Source: Rutidosis leptorrhynchoides (lineage: Eukaryota > Streptophyta > Magnoliopsida > Asterales > Asteraceae). From it: DNA of 64,000 nucleotides. Location: positions 256,356,501 to 256,420,500 of the forward strand of contig NC_092341.1 of NCBI RefSeq assembly GCF_046630445.1. The letters run 5' to 3'. A model generated the notes under the pieces. That model saw only the letters and a program-made list of their open reading frames with translations. It was not told the DNA's origin and made no database searches. Positions 42,124 through 54,083 of this stretch are shown here, piece by piece (the stretch's first letter is position 1; each line of letters starts with the position of its first letter). A program made the translations under genes and the position numbers.

Positions 42124-42252
42124 AGGGGTGTGAGCATGTTGTGTAATAAATGTATTGTAGTGTGCTTGTAGTTTTATGTTCTATGTAAAAATTGCTTGTA
42201 TTGTTTGTTATTACGAATCTAATCCTTGTCTATTTTACAGTATAAAAACAAA

Positions 42253-42882
42253 ATGGACGTTAAGGGTAGACAACCGAATATTTTAGAAGACCTACCAGAG
42301 GATATGATTGAGGAAATCTTGTCTAGAGTCGGTCAGAATTCATCAGCACATTTAGTTATGGCGAAATTAACTTGTCAAACATTTGAAAGACTTTCCAGAA
42401 ATGCCTTAGTTTATAAAAGGCTTTCCTTTGATAGGTGGGGTATATCACATTGGGGAGACTTTAAGTTATGCCGTGATTTCTTTAAAGCGTTAAATGCGGG
42501 GAACCCAAATACAATTTTACGCTACGGGTTAAGAACCTATTTTGACTCAACATATCCCAACATAGGATTTCGTGAATTAGAAAGAGCTTCTAACATGCAA
42601 CATAAAGAAGCATGTTATGCTTACGGGTTTGTGATGTTCGCTTCTTACCAAAGTGAGAAAAAGAACATCGGATTGCAGCTTTTAAATAAAAATTTCCCAC
42701 AAGTGACGGATTCAGTAGTTGGGGTGAGAAACAAGGTTTTTAGATTATTACGGGGCTGTTGGACATTACGAAACTCTCGTCCTTTTGACGACATTACAAC
42801 ATGTTGCCTAGATAATGGTCATAACAGTTATTTTCCACAAGACCAAGGATGGGAAGTCGTCTTAGTAAACCAGAATGCATGA
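42253..42882 (+). CDS. F-box protein ORF carried by element C
   Basis: 209 codons from MDVKGRQPN to TGA. The frame is open from an upstream ATG at 42226, but that ATG lies within a polypyrimidine/acceptor-like 'ttgtctattttacag', so I chose 42253. Residues about 10-55 (ILEDLPEDMIEEILSRVG...FERLSRNALVYKRLSFD) are an F-box, the SKP1-binding domain of SCF ubiquitin ligases. Residues about 70-145 (FKALNAGNPNTILRYGL...REL..ASNMQHKEACYAYGFVMF) resemble the Sel1-like segment of the plant F-box family typified by At2g35280. The C-terminus has Cys/His residues (TTCCLDNGH). Placement between the acidic ORF and gag, inside LTRs and TSDs, shows it is element cargo. No stops or frameshifts. The family call is from recognised wording, not a search. 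Confidence 0.85.
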   Translation: MDVKGRQPNILEDLPEDMIEEILSRVGQNSSAHLVMAKLTCQTFERLSRNALVYKRLSFDRWGISHWGDFKLCRDFFKALNAGNPNTILRYGLRTYFDSTYPNIGFRELERASNMQHKEACYAYGFVMFASYQSEKKNIGLQLLNKNFPQVTDSVVGVRNKVFRLLRGCWTLRNSRPFDDITTCCLDNGHNSYFPQDQGWEVVLVNQNA

Positions 42883-43267
42883 CTTGTTTCTGGACTTATG
42901 AATTACGTGTCTTTATTTCCTTTGCTGAACAACTTGCGTATTAACTAGATTTATATTCAAAACTGTCCTGTATCATAGTGTACTATATTTCATGTTATAT
43001 GTAATATAGCGAAGTTATAAGTTTGAAGAATATTTGTATGTGAAATATTATTATAATCAGTTTTTCATATGGAATTGTAGTAGTTGAATTGTATATTAGC
43101 TACTAAGTATGAACTTAACGGGTAGGTAGTACCGGAATTTAAAATTATAAAACGCTAATATGAAGAAAAAGCTTTTATAAATGAGTTCATATTATGCTAC
43201 GAGATACTATTGACTACTCTTAATATTCTGTATGATTAAATTGTTTCATTTGACTATTTTGAAGGAA
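42883..43267 (+). other. Spacer before gag with internal PPT copy
   Basis: 385 bp of A/T-rich sequence. 43117-43128 is AACGGGTAGGTA, identical to the 12 bases of the 3' PPT at 47829-47840. No ORF. Confidence 0.7.
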
Positions 43268-44395
43268 ATGGCACCGACTACTCGAAACACCTTGAATATG
43301 AGCGAAGAGGAATTTCGTGCCTTTCTTGCTTCAAACATAGCCGCAGTACAGGCCGCGCTACATACCAACAATAACTCTCAATCTAGCAATACAGATAACG
43401 GCGCAAGAAATCGTGTAGGATGCTCCTACAAGGAATTCACTGCCTGCAAACCTTCAGAATTTGATGGGACCGAAGGACCAATCGGATTGAAACGGTGGAC
43501 CGAGAAAGTTGAATCGGTGTTTGCCATAAGTAAGTGTGCTGAAGGAGACAAAGTGAAGTACGCTACGCATACCTTCACAGGTTTTGCGTTAACATGGTGG
43601 AATACCTATCTAGAGCAAGTGGGACAAGATGCTACTTACGCGCTACCGTGGTCAGCATTCAAGCACTTGATGAACGAGAAGTACCGTCCCAGAACCGAGG
43701 TCAATAAGCTCAAGTCAGAACTTAGAGCATTACGAACACAGGGATTCGATATTACTTCGTACGAAAGACGATTCACAGAATTGTGCCTATTGTGTCCGAG
43801 AGCGTTTGAAGATGAGGAAGAGAAGATCGACGCATTTGTGAAAGGGTTACCAGAGAGAATCCAAGAAGATATAAGTTCACACGAACCTGCCTCCATACAA
43901 GAGGCATGTAGAATGGCTCACAAACTAGTGAACCAGATTGAGGGAAGAATTAAAGAACAGGCGGTCGAAGAGGCCAACGTGAAGCTAGTCAAAAGAAAGT
44001 GGGAGGAAAACGATGATAAGAGTCACCAAAACAACAACAACTATCCTAACAATTGCAACATCAATCGCAACTACAACAAACGGCATAACAACAACTACAA
44101 CAATCATTCCAATAACAATAACAACCGCAACAACAACAACAATCAGAAGCAGCTATGCCAAAGGTGTGAAAAGTATCACTCGGGGTTCTGCACCAAATTT
44201 TGCAACAAGTGTAAAAGAAATGGTCATAGCGCGGCGAAGTGTGAGGTTTATGGACCAGGGGTTAACAGAACGAAAGGAACAAATGGTGTCGGAACGAGTA
44301 ATGGCGGAGCAAGTAGTGTCGGAGCAAGTTATGCCAATGTAGTTTGTTATAAATGTGGAAAACCGGGCCACATTATTAGAAATTGCCCGAACTAG
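43268..44395 (+). pseudogene. Element C gag, truncated by TAG
   Basis: Starts MAPTTRNTLNMSEEEF (the frame is open 12 codons further up, but this Met matches a natural N-terminus). Gag core wording LKRWTEKVESVFAIS, ALTWWN and YRPRTEVNKLKSELR. Asn-rich linker, zinc knuckles CNKCKRNGHSAAKC and CYKCGKPGHIIRNC. TAG at 44393-44395 follows the second knuckle. In element B the frame runs on into protease at this point, so TAG is a lesion rather than a normal gag stop, though a readthrough stop cannot be excluded. Confidence 0.88.
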
Positions 44396-47300
44396 GAGAA
44401 CACGAATGGACAAGGCCGCAGAAGAGTTTTCAATATTAATGCGGCAGAGGCACAGAAAGACCCGGAGCTTGTTACAGGTACGTTTCTTATTGACAATAAA
44501 TCTGCTTACGTTTTATTTGATTCGGGTGCGGATAGAAGCTATATGAGTAGAGATTTTTGTGCTAAATTAAGTTGTCCATTGACGCCGTTGGATATTAAAT
44601 TTTTACTCGAATTAGCAAACGGTAAATTAATTTCAGCATATTATATATGCCGGAATTGAGAAATTAAACTGGGTAGCGAAATATTTAAGATTGATTTGAT
44701 ACCAGTAGAGTTAGGGAGTTTTGATGTAATAGTTGGCATGGACTGGCTGAAGGAGATGAAAGCAGAGATCGTATGTTACAAAAATGCAATTCGCATTATA
44801 CGAGAAGAAGGAGAACCCTTAATGGTGTACGGAGAAAAGGGCAACACGAAGCTACATCTTATTAGTAATTTGAAGGCACAAAAACTAATAAGAAAAGGTT
44901 GCTATGCTGTTCTAGCACACGTCGAGAAAGTACAAACTGAAGAAAAGAGCATCAATGATGTTCCCATCGCAAAAGAATTTCCCGATGTATTTCCGAAAGA
45001 ATTACCGAGACTACCTCCACATCGATCTGTTGAATTTCAAATAGATCTTGTACCAGGAGCTGCACCAATAGCTCGTGCTCCTTACAGACTCGCACACAGC
45101 GAGATGAAAGAACTGCAAAGCCAACTGCAAGAACTATTAGAACGTGGTTTCATTCGACCAAGCACATCACCATGAGGAGCTCCTGTTTTGTTTTTCAAGA
45201 AGAAGGATGGTACATTTAGGTTGTGTATTGACTTCAGAGAGTTGAATAAACTTACCATCAAAAACCGTTATCCACTGCCGAGAATTGACGACTTATTTGA
45301 TCAACTACAAGGCTCGTCGGTTTATTCGAAAATCGATTTACGTTCTGGATATCATCAAATGCGAGTAAAGGAGGATGATATTTCAAAAACTGCTTTTAGG
45401 ACGCGTTATGGTCATTACGAGTTTATGGTTATGCCGTTTGGATTGACTAACGCACCAGCTGTGTTCATGGACCTTATGAACAGAGTGTGTGGGCCATATC
45501 TTGACAATTTTGTCATTGTTTTCATCGATGACATACTTATTTACTCAAAGAATGATCAAGAGCACAAAGAACATTTGAGAAAAGTGCTAGAAGTATTGAG
45601 GAAAGAAAAACTGTACGCTAAGTTTTCAAAGTGTGCATTTTGGTTGGAAGAAGTTCAATTCGTCGGTCACATAGTGAACAAAGAAGGTATCCAGGTGGAC
45701 CCAGCAAAGATCGAAACTGTTGAAAAGTGGGAAACCCTAAAAACTCCGAAGCATATACATCAATTTTTTGGATTGGCTGGTTACTATAGAAGATTCATCC
45801 AAGATTTCTCCAAAATAGCAAAACCCTTGACTGCATTAACGCATAAAGGGAAAAAATTTGAATGGAAGGATGAACAAGAGAAAGCGTTTCAGTTATTGAA
45901 GAAAAAGCTAACTACGGCACCTATATTGTCATTGCCTGAAGGGAATGATGATTTTGTGATTTATTGTCATGCATCAAAGCAAGGTCTCGGTTGTGTATTA
46001 ATGCAACGAATGAAGGTGATTGCTTATGCGTCTAGACAATTGAAGATTCACGAGCAAAATTATACAACTCACGATTTAGAATTGGGTGCTGTTGTTTTTG
46101 CATTAAAGACTTGGAGGCATTATTTATATGGAGTCAAAAGTATTATATATACCGACCACAAAAGTCTCCAACATATATTTAATCAGAAGCAACTGAATAT
46201 GAGACAACGCAGGTGGATTGAACTGTTGAATGATTATGATTTTGAGATTCGATACCACCCGGAGAAGGCGAATGTGGTAGCCGACGCTTTGAGTAGAAAG
46301 GACAGAGAACCTATACGGGTAAAAGCTATGAATATAATTATTCGTACTTACCTTACTACTCAAATAAAGGAGGCGCAACAGGGGGTTGTAAAAAAAGGAA
46401 AGTTGAAGAATGAGATACCCAAAGGATCAGAGAAACATCTTAATATTCGGGAAGACGGAACCCGATATATGGCTGATAGAATTTGAGTACCAATGTTTGG
46501 AGATGTGAGAGAAATAGTACTTAAAGAAGCACATAAAACCAGATATTCAATACATCCCGGAGCGGGGAAGATGTATAAAGATCTCAAGAAACACTTTTGG
46601 TGGTCGGGTATGAAAGCCGATATTGCTAAATATGTAGGAGAATGTTTGACGTGTTCCAAGGTCAAAGCTGAACATCAGAAACCATTAGGTCTACTACAAC
46701 AACCTGAAATCCCGGAATGGAAATGGGAAAACATTACCATGGATTTCATTACTAAATTGCCAAAGACTGCAAGTGGTTATGATACTATTTGGGTAATAGT
46801 TGATCGTCTCACCAAGTCAGCACACTTCCTGCCAATGAGAGAAGATGACAAAATGGAGAAGTTGGCACGATTGTATTTGAAGGAGGTTGTCTCCAGACAT
46901 GGAATACCTGTCTCTATTATATCTGATAGGGATGGTAGATTTGTTTCAAGGTTCTGGAAGACGTTGCAACAAGCATTGGGGACTCGTCTAGACATGAGTA
47001 CTGCCTATCATCCACAAACTGATGGGCAGAGTTAAAGGACGATACAAACGCTTGAAGACATGCTACGAGCATGGGTTATTGATTTCGGAAACAGTTGGGA
47101 TCGACACCTAACGTTAGCAGAATTTTCCTACAACAATAGTTATCATTCTAGTATTGAGATGGCACCGTTTGAGGAACTTTATGGTAGAAAGTGCAGGTCT
47201 CCGATTTGTTGGAATGAAGTAGGGTATAGACAGATTACGAGTCCGGAGATAATACAAGAAACTACCAAGAAAATCATCCAAATTCAACAACGATTGAAAA

Positions 47301-47806
47301 CCGCCCAGAGTCGACAAAAGAGCTACGCGGACAGTAAAAGAAAAGATATAGAGTTTGAAATTGGAGAAATGGTCATGCTTAAGGTTTCACCTTGGAAATG
47401 CATTGTTCGATTTGGTAAACGGGGGAAACTAAATCCAAGGTACATTGGACCATTCAAGATTATAGATCGTGTCGGACCAGTAGCTTACCAACTGGAGCTA
47501 CCTCAACAACTCGCGGCTGTACATAACACTTTCCACGTCTCGAATTTGAAGAAATGTTTTGCTAAAGAAGATCTCACTATTCCATTGGACGAAATCCAAA
47601 TCAATGAAAAACTTCAATTCATTAAAGAACCCGTCGAAATAATGGATCGTGAGGTTAAGAGACTTAAGAAAAACAAGATACCGATTGTTAAGGTTCGATG
47701 GAATGCTCGTAGAGGACCCGAGTTCACCTGGGAGCGTGAAGATCAGATGAAGAAGAAATACCCACATCTATTTTCAGAAGATTCGTCAACACCTTCAACA
47801 GCTTAA
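44396..47806 (+). pseudogene. Element C pol, four further stops, catalytic losses
   Basis: Same frame as gag throughout. Stops at 44657 (TGA), 45173 (TGA, where B has Trp in SPWGAP), 46484 (TGA, where B has Trp in RIWVP) and 47033 (TAA). The last replaces the integrase catalytic Glu that B has in GQSERT. Protease LFDSGADRS is kept. RT has [10 protein letters not shown]. RNase H reads YCHAS where B has YCDAS, so its first catalytic Asp is His. Integrase zinc finger HPGAGKMY...CLTC. The C-terminal chromodomain-like EIMDREVK...TWEREDQ ends at TAA (47804-47806). Confidence 0.92.
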
Positions 47807-47840
47807 AAGTTCGGGACGAAATTTATTTAACGGGTAGGTA
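47806..47840 (+). promoter_or_regulatory. Element C terminal hairpin and polypurine tract
   Basis: 47806-47824 is AAAGTTCG-gga-CGAAATTT, an inverted repeat with one mismatch that starts at the last base of the stop codon. The PPT AACGGGTAGGTA (47829-47840) ends one base before the 3' LTR. Confidence 0.7.
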
Positions 47841-47841
47841 C

Positions 47842-50800
47842 TGTAGTGACCCGAACTTTTCCATGTTTATATATATTAATTGAGATTGATATTTATATGA
47901 CTAAATGTTTCCAACATGTTAAGCAATCAAACTTGTTAAGACTTGATTAAATGAAATAAGTTTCATATAGACAATTGATCACCCAAGTTGACCGGCGATT
48001 CACGAACGTTACAAAATTGTAAAAACTACATGTTGTGGTATATATAGACATATATATATATGGTTGACATAAGATTATGATGAGTAAGTATCTCACTAAG
48101 TATATTAACAATGTGTGATATACATAAGAAATGAGATTACTAAGTTAAGAAACTCGAAATGATATATATAACGATTATCGTTATGATAACATTTACTAAA
48201 TATATATGTATCATATTAAGATATTGATACACTATATTTAACATGATAAAATGATATTTAAATATATCATTAAGTGTGTTACCAATGAACTACATATGTA
48301 AAAACAAGACTACTAACTCAAGAATTACGAAACGAGACTTATATGTAACGATTATCGTTGTAACGATATTTTAATGTATATATCATATTAAGAGATATTC
48401 ATACATCATAATATCATGATAATACAATAATTTAACATCTCATTTGATATAATAAATATTGGGTTAACAACATTAACTGAGATCGTTAACTTAAAGGTTT
48501 CAAAACAACACTTACATGTAACGACTAACGAAGACTTAACGACTCCATTAGAATGTATATACATGTTGTGTTTTGATATGTATTCTTACACTTTTGAAAG
48601 ACTTCAAGACACATATCAAAGTACTTCTACTTAACAAAAATTCTTACAATTACATCCTCGTTCAGTTTCATCAACAATTCTACTCGTATGCACCCGTATT
48701 CGTACTCGTACAATACACAGATTTTAGATGTATGTACGATTGGTATATACACTTCAATGATCAGCTCTTAGTAGCCCATGTGAGTCACCTAACATATGTA
48801 GGAACCATCATTTGGAAACTAGCATGAAATATCTCATAAAATTACAAAAATATTAGTAATCATTCATGACTTATTTACATGAAAATAAAATTACATATCC
48901 TTTATATCTAATCCATATACCAACGACCAAAAACACCTACAAACACTTTCATTCTTCAATTTTTTTCATCTAATAGATCTCTCTCAAGTTCCATCTTCAA
49001 GTTCTAAGTGTTCTTCATAAATTGCATAAGTATAGTTTCATAAAAATCAAGAATACTTCCAAGTTTGCAAGTCTACTTCCAAGCTTTCTAATCCATTCCA
49101 ATTAATCATCTAAGATCAAGGAACCTTTGTTATTTACAGTAGGTTATCTTTCTAATTCAAGGTAACATTCATATTCAAACTTTGATTCAATTTCTACAAC
49201 TATAACAATCTTATTTCGAGTGAAAATCTTACTTGAACTGTTTTCGTATAATGATTCTGTTTCAAGAACTTTCAAGCCATCCAAGGATCCTTTGAAGCTA
49301 GATCCATTTTTCTCATTTCTAGTAGTTTTATCCAGAAAACTTGAGGTAGTAATGATGTTCATAACATCATTCAATTCATACATATAAAGCTATCTTATTC
49401 GAAGGTTTAAACTTGTAATCACTAGAACATAGTTTAGTTAATTCTAAACTTGTTCGCAAACAAAAGTTAATCCTTCTAACTTGACTTTTAAAATCAACTA
49501 AACACATGTTCTATATCTATATTATATGCTAACTTAATGATTTAAAACCTAGAAACACGATGAACACCATAAAATCGGATATACGCCGTCGTAGTGAAAC
49601 CGGGGGCTGTTTTGGTTTGGATAATTAAAAACTATGATAAACTTTGATTTAAAAGTTGTTCTTCTGGGAAAATGATTTTTCATATGAACATGAAACTATA
49701 TCCAAAAATCTTGGTTAAACTCAAAGTGAAAGTATGTTTTTCAAAATGGTCATCAAGATGTCGTTCTTTCGACAGAAATGACTACCTCTTTAGTAATTGA
49801 AATGTAACTTAAATTTCAGTCTATAAACCTATACTTTTTCTGTTTGGATTCTTAAATTATATTTCAATATGAAACCATAGCAATTTGATTCACTCAAAAT
49901 GGATTTAAAATGAAGAAGTTATGGGTAAAACAAGATTGGATATTTTTGATCTTTTTAGCTACGGAAAACGTTTAACAAATCTATACAAATCATATCCTAG
50001 ATAACTTATATTGTATTATACATGTATTCTAATATATTATATAATCTTGGGATACCATAGACACGTATGCAAATGTTTTGACATATCATATCGACCCATG
50101 TATATATATTATTTGGAACAACCATAGACACTCTATATGCAGTAATGTTGGAGTTAGCTATACAGGGTTGAGGTTGATTCCAAAAATATATATACTTTGA
50201 GTTGTGATCTAGCCTGAGACGTGTATACACTGGGTCGTGGATTGATTCAAGATAATATATATCGATTTATTTCTGTACATCTAACTGTGGACAACTAGTT
50301 GTAGGTTACTAACGAGGACAGCTGACTTAATACACTCAAATCTTTAAAACATAATATATGTACATATTTGTATAGGTTCGTGAATCGATCCGTGGCCAAG
50401 TCTTATTTCCGAGGAAGGAAATATTTGTGAAAGTGAGTTATAGTCCCACTTTTTAAAATCTAATATTTTTGGGATGAGAATACATGCAGGTTTTATAAAT
50501 GATTTACAAAATAGACACAAGTACGTGAAACTACATTCTATGGTTGAATTATCGAAATCGAATATGCCCCTTTTTATTAAGTCTGATAATCTAAGAATTA
50601 GGGAACAGACACCCTAATTGACGCGAATCCTAAAGATAGATCTATTGGGCCTAACAAACCCCATCCAAAGTACAGGATGCTTTAGTACTTCGAAATTTAT
50701 ATCATATCCGAAGGGTGTCCTGGAATGATATTCTTATATATGCATCTTGTTAATGTCGGTTACCAGGTGTTCACCATATGAATGATTTTTATCTCTATGT

Positions 50801-51260
50801 ATGGGATGTGTATTGAAATATGAAATCATGTGGTCTATTGTTACGATTTGATAAATATAGGTTAAACCTATAACTCACTAACATTTTTGTTGACGTTTAA
50901 AGCATGCTTATTCTCAGGTGAATACTAAGAGCTTCCGCTGTTGCATACTAAAATAAGGACAAGATTTGGAGTCCATGTTTGTATGATATTGTGTAAAAAC
51001 TGCATTCAAGAAACATATGTCGATGTAATATATTTCTATTGTAAACCATTATGTAATGGTCGTGTGTAAACAGTATATTTTAGATTATCATTATTTGATA
51101 ATCTACGTAATGTTTTTAAAACATTTATTGATAAAATAAAGGTTATGGTTGTTTTAAAAATGAATGCAGTCTTTGAAAAACGTCTCATATACAGGTCAAA
51201 ACCTCGCAATGAAATCAATTAATATGGAACGTTTATAATCAATATGAACGGGACATTTCA
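47842..51260 (+). repeat. Element C 3' LTR
   Basis: 3419 bp, TGTAGTGACC to GGGACATTTCA, followed by TSD ccttt. It lacks about 40 bp present near 40350-40390 of the left copy. CTCAG|GTGAAT at 50914-50923. Confidence 0.93.
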
Positions 51261-51265
51261 CCTTT

Positions 51266-53278
51266 GAACGATCAACTCCAACCTAGATCAACTTGTCTTC
51301 ACCTTGGACAAGTATTAATCACCAAATAAGATTAATCAACTTCCTAAGTCCCTTTAAGGAAGTAGATCACTAAGCTAGCCTATGCTTCTACTAATTGAAG
51401 TTACAAGACTTACAAAATTTGTAATGATGATCCTAAGACAATACTAGGACATACATTACACTAAGTAAACTCACAAGATTAATGATTTTGATTAGTAAGT
51501 TTACAACAACCAAATTCTGTATCTATAAGATCATAGAATCTTCTCTTGCTTGATCACATTTGAGTAGTAATTAGAGCCCTTTTGATCTCTGGAAATAAGC
51601 CTTTGAAATATGCAAGAGGGTCAGCTTCAAATGCTCTTTAATGTTTGCCTTTTATAGTGGGATTCAATAAGTAGCCGTTGACACACGGTTGCCAGTACGG
51701 TCGACCGTGGTTCGACCGTGCGTGCTCCAGTCCAAATTTGGTATCCGTTGTATAGCCGTTTGACTCAAATTTGAACACCACATTTTGGCACCTTTACTCC
51801 TTCTAGCACCTGCAAAAGAAACCAAACATCCTATGCAAGTATATATGTATTAAGTGTATGAGATTTGGTCTTATTGTGTGAAAGTGACTTACCATTCCAA
51901 AAGTGGTAAACCCAACATTCTTGGAGAAGTGTCTTGATGGATATTTTGGGAAATCTCAGTTTGGTCAAGACTTAGTTTGTCACATTAATGCCTTTGGTTC
52001 AATTCTAAAGACTAGTCACTATGTCATTAACTTTCTAGTTTCAATTAATCACAAGTCATGTTCCATTTGAGTTTAGGTAGAGATTAATTGAATGATGTCT
52101 TTCTAAGATAATCATTAAGTATTTAGAGACATCAACGTTAAGTCATACTTGAATAAGCAATCAAAATTAGTTACTTAGACTAGACCAAATAGATAATTGA
52201 CTATAATTTCATTGTGAACCATTTTACACTTAATTTATTGGAGTAGGTTAGTTACTTGAATCCTAACTAGTAAGCACATAGCAAACATATTAATTAAGTT
52301 GACAAATTTATGAGTAGTAAGCATATTGGCAAGTAGCAAGTAATACTCACACATAGCAAGAGATAGTTACTCTAAGATCAATCATATAGATACTTGCACA
52401 ACTTGTAATTTAAGCTTTTAGCAAGCTTACTTGAAATATAAAATATTGCATGATTAATGTGTAAGCACACATTAATGTCCAACACATGCACAAGGGAAGA
52501 GCAATCTCTAGTTGGGACTTGGTGACCATCCTAAATGTATCTAAGTATATTTTAGGATTACAAGTCTTTACTAGTTACACTTGAAAGCATTTCCCTTAAT
52601 TAATCACTAAGTCATCTTTAATAGTAATTATTGTTCTAGTGACATTGGCTTAAGTGTGTTGGTACTTGATGATCATACTAAGGATGTCTAGATAAGAATT
52701 AAGATCACAAGTTGTTGATTAACACTTATGTGTTATGCCTAATTTTGGTTAATTTTTCATTAATATGTCATTAGGCGTAATTAACCACGATTAGTGTTTT
52801 TACGACCAAAACTCAATTGAGTATGGAGAAGGCATCTATAATAAGCATGTTGAAAAAGGTTTCATGAATTATAGATGTCGGGAACTAGTCAAACTTTATT
52901 TGGTCAAAATTGGTAACAGATAAAACTACGGTCGCACTGCGGTTGACCGTGGTGGCGACCGTGCAACTTGTTTTCACAAAACTGCGTTGCAATTCAGTTT
53001 GGTGTTCTGCGGTTGGCTATGCGGTCGACCGTGCCTTTGACCGTGTATGTTGCTGAACTTTTAATTCTATTCTTTTAAGTTATGTTTGACTTGGTCATTT
53101 GCAAGATAAAGTATGGATTAGTGACCTTGCGTGTTTTATGTTAAGATGTCGGTCATCACTTATGCATATGTATGTGTCATCATCAAAACATATTCTTTGG
53201 TTAATCATCATACTATTCTTTGGTTAATCATCATACTTAACTTTGTCGTTTAGTTCATTAACCAACATTCAACCAACA
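51266..53278 (-). mobile_element. Element D LTR, right fragment
   Basis: About 2 kb, the 5' part of the LTR in element orientation, starting TGTTGGTTGAATG at 53278. It contains the perfect palindrome ACGGTCGACCGT (51697-51708) and related CGGTCGACCG (53022-53031) among GGTYGACCGTG repeats. No gene. Confidence 0.7.
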
Positions 53279-53495
53279 TTCTCCCCTTTTTTGATGATGA
53301 CAAACATACAAGTGATGAGGGACATTTTGCTATAAATACGCAAGTGTTAACAATCACTTGTATCCATCTTTCTCCCCTTTTTGTCGAAGCAAAAAGGTTA
53401 GCTCCCCCTAGAACTATGCTCGCTCTTAGAGCAAAGCTCCCCCTTAAATTGTGCACGTTGGAAAACATATATTAAAACATAACAAGCACACATTT
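53279..53495 (-). other. Element D 3' internal end with repeated PPT-like tracts
   Basis: Immediately next to the LTR is the PPT (plus strand ttctcccctttttt, 53279-53292). Three further pyrimidine runs follow (near 53371-53383, 53401-53409 and 53436-53445). Multiple PPT copies are a described Sirevirus trait. The region is cut by element E at 53496. Confidence 0.6.
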
Positions 53496-53673
53496 TGAAA
53501 GGACCCGTCCTAATCCATCCGGACGAAGTCCATATTGATTATAAACGATTCACAACAGTTGATTACATCGTGAGGTACTTGACTGTAACACCCCAGCTTA
53601 ACATGACCACAATATTGTCCGCTTTGCCCGCAGGCGCACGGCTTTTTCTTGGCGACCACACACGGGAAGCACT

Positions 53674-53724
53674 TTCCCAGGAGGTCACCCATCCTAGTAG
53701 TGCTCTCGCCCGAGCACGCTTAAC
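53674..53724 (-). ncRNA. 5S-rRNA-like segment in Cassandra 3' LTR
   Basis: On the minus strand it reads GTTAAGCGTGCTCGGGCGAG, then ACTAGGATGGGTGACCTCC. This matches the internal promoter part of plant 5S rRNA (box A through box C). Known role in Cassandra: RNA polymerase III control elements within the LTR. It is not a full 5S gene. Confidence 0.88.
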
Positions 53725-53855
53725 CACAACGTACTCGCACACCAGCTCTACCTGTGGTCCCAAAACGCGTTGTGTCATTTAAGCGTGAGTATTACCTTAT
53801 AATCCCATTATCACTCATGTTCGTGGGCGATGTGGGATTTGCCTAGGGTGTTACA

Positions 53856-53942
53856 TTCACCCCCCCCCCTTAGGGACTCATCGTTCTCGATGAGGTTTGC
53901 CCCACCACCCCCAACGGCACATGAGTGGCTCTGATACCATTC
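53856..53942 (-). other. Cassandra internal domain: PBS and PPT
   Basis: PBS TGGTATCAGAGC (minus, 53939-53928, tRNA-iMet) lies 3 nt inside the 5' LTR. A G-run PPT (plus strand ttcacccccccccctta) abuts the 3' LTR at 53856. Nothing else is present. Confidence 0.9.
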
Positions 53943-54032
53943 TGTAACACCCCAGCTTAACATGACCACAATATTGTCCGCTTTGCCCGCAGGCGCACGG
54001 CTTTTTCTTGGCGACCACACACGAGAAGTACT

Positions 54033-54083
54033 ATCCCAGGAGGTCACCCATCCTAGTAGTGCTCTCGCCCGAGCACGCTTAAC
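54033..54083 (-). ncRNA. 5S-rRNA-like segment in Cassandra 5' LTR
   Basis: Same segment as in the other LTR, offset by 359 bp. Box A-like and box C-like parts are intact; the sequence after box C has substitutions (gagaagtactat versus gggaagcacttt on the plus strand). Confidence 0.88.

Larger units (their letters stand above)
37848..51260 (+). mobile_element. Tekay-like Ty3/gypsy element 'C' with additional leader ORFs
   Basis: LTRs 37848-41306 and 47842-51260 (TGTAGTGACC...GGGACATTTCA) with perfect TSD CCTTT. Plus-strand order: PBS, acidic ORF, F-box ORF, internal PPT copy, gag, pol, hairpin, PPT. LTRs differ by scattered substitutions and a gap of about 40 bp in the right copy. Gag-pol has five premature in-frame stops, so the copy is defective. 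Protein wording is very close to element B through RT and integrase. Confidence 0.95.
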
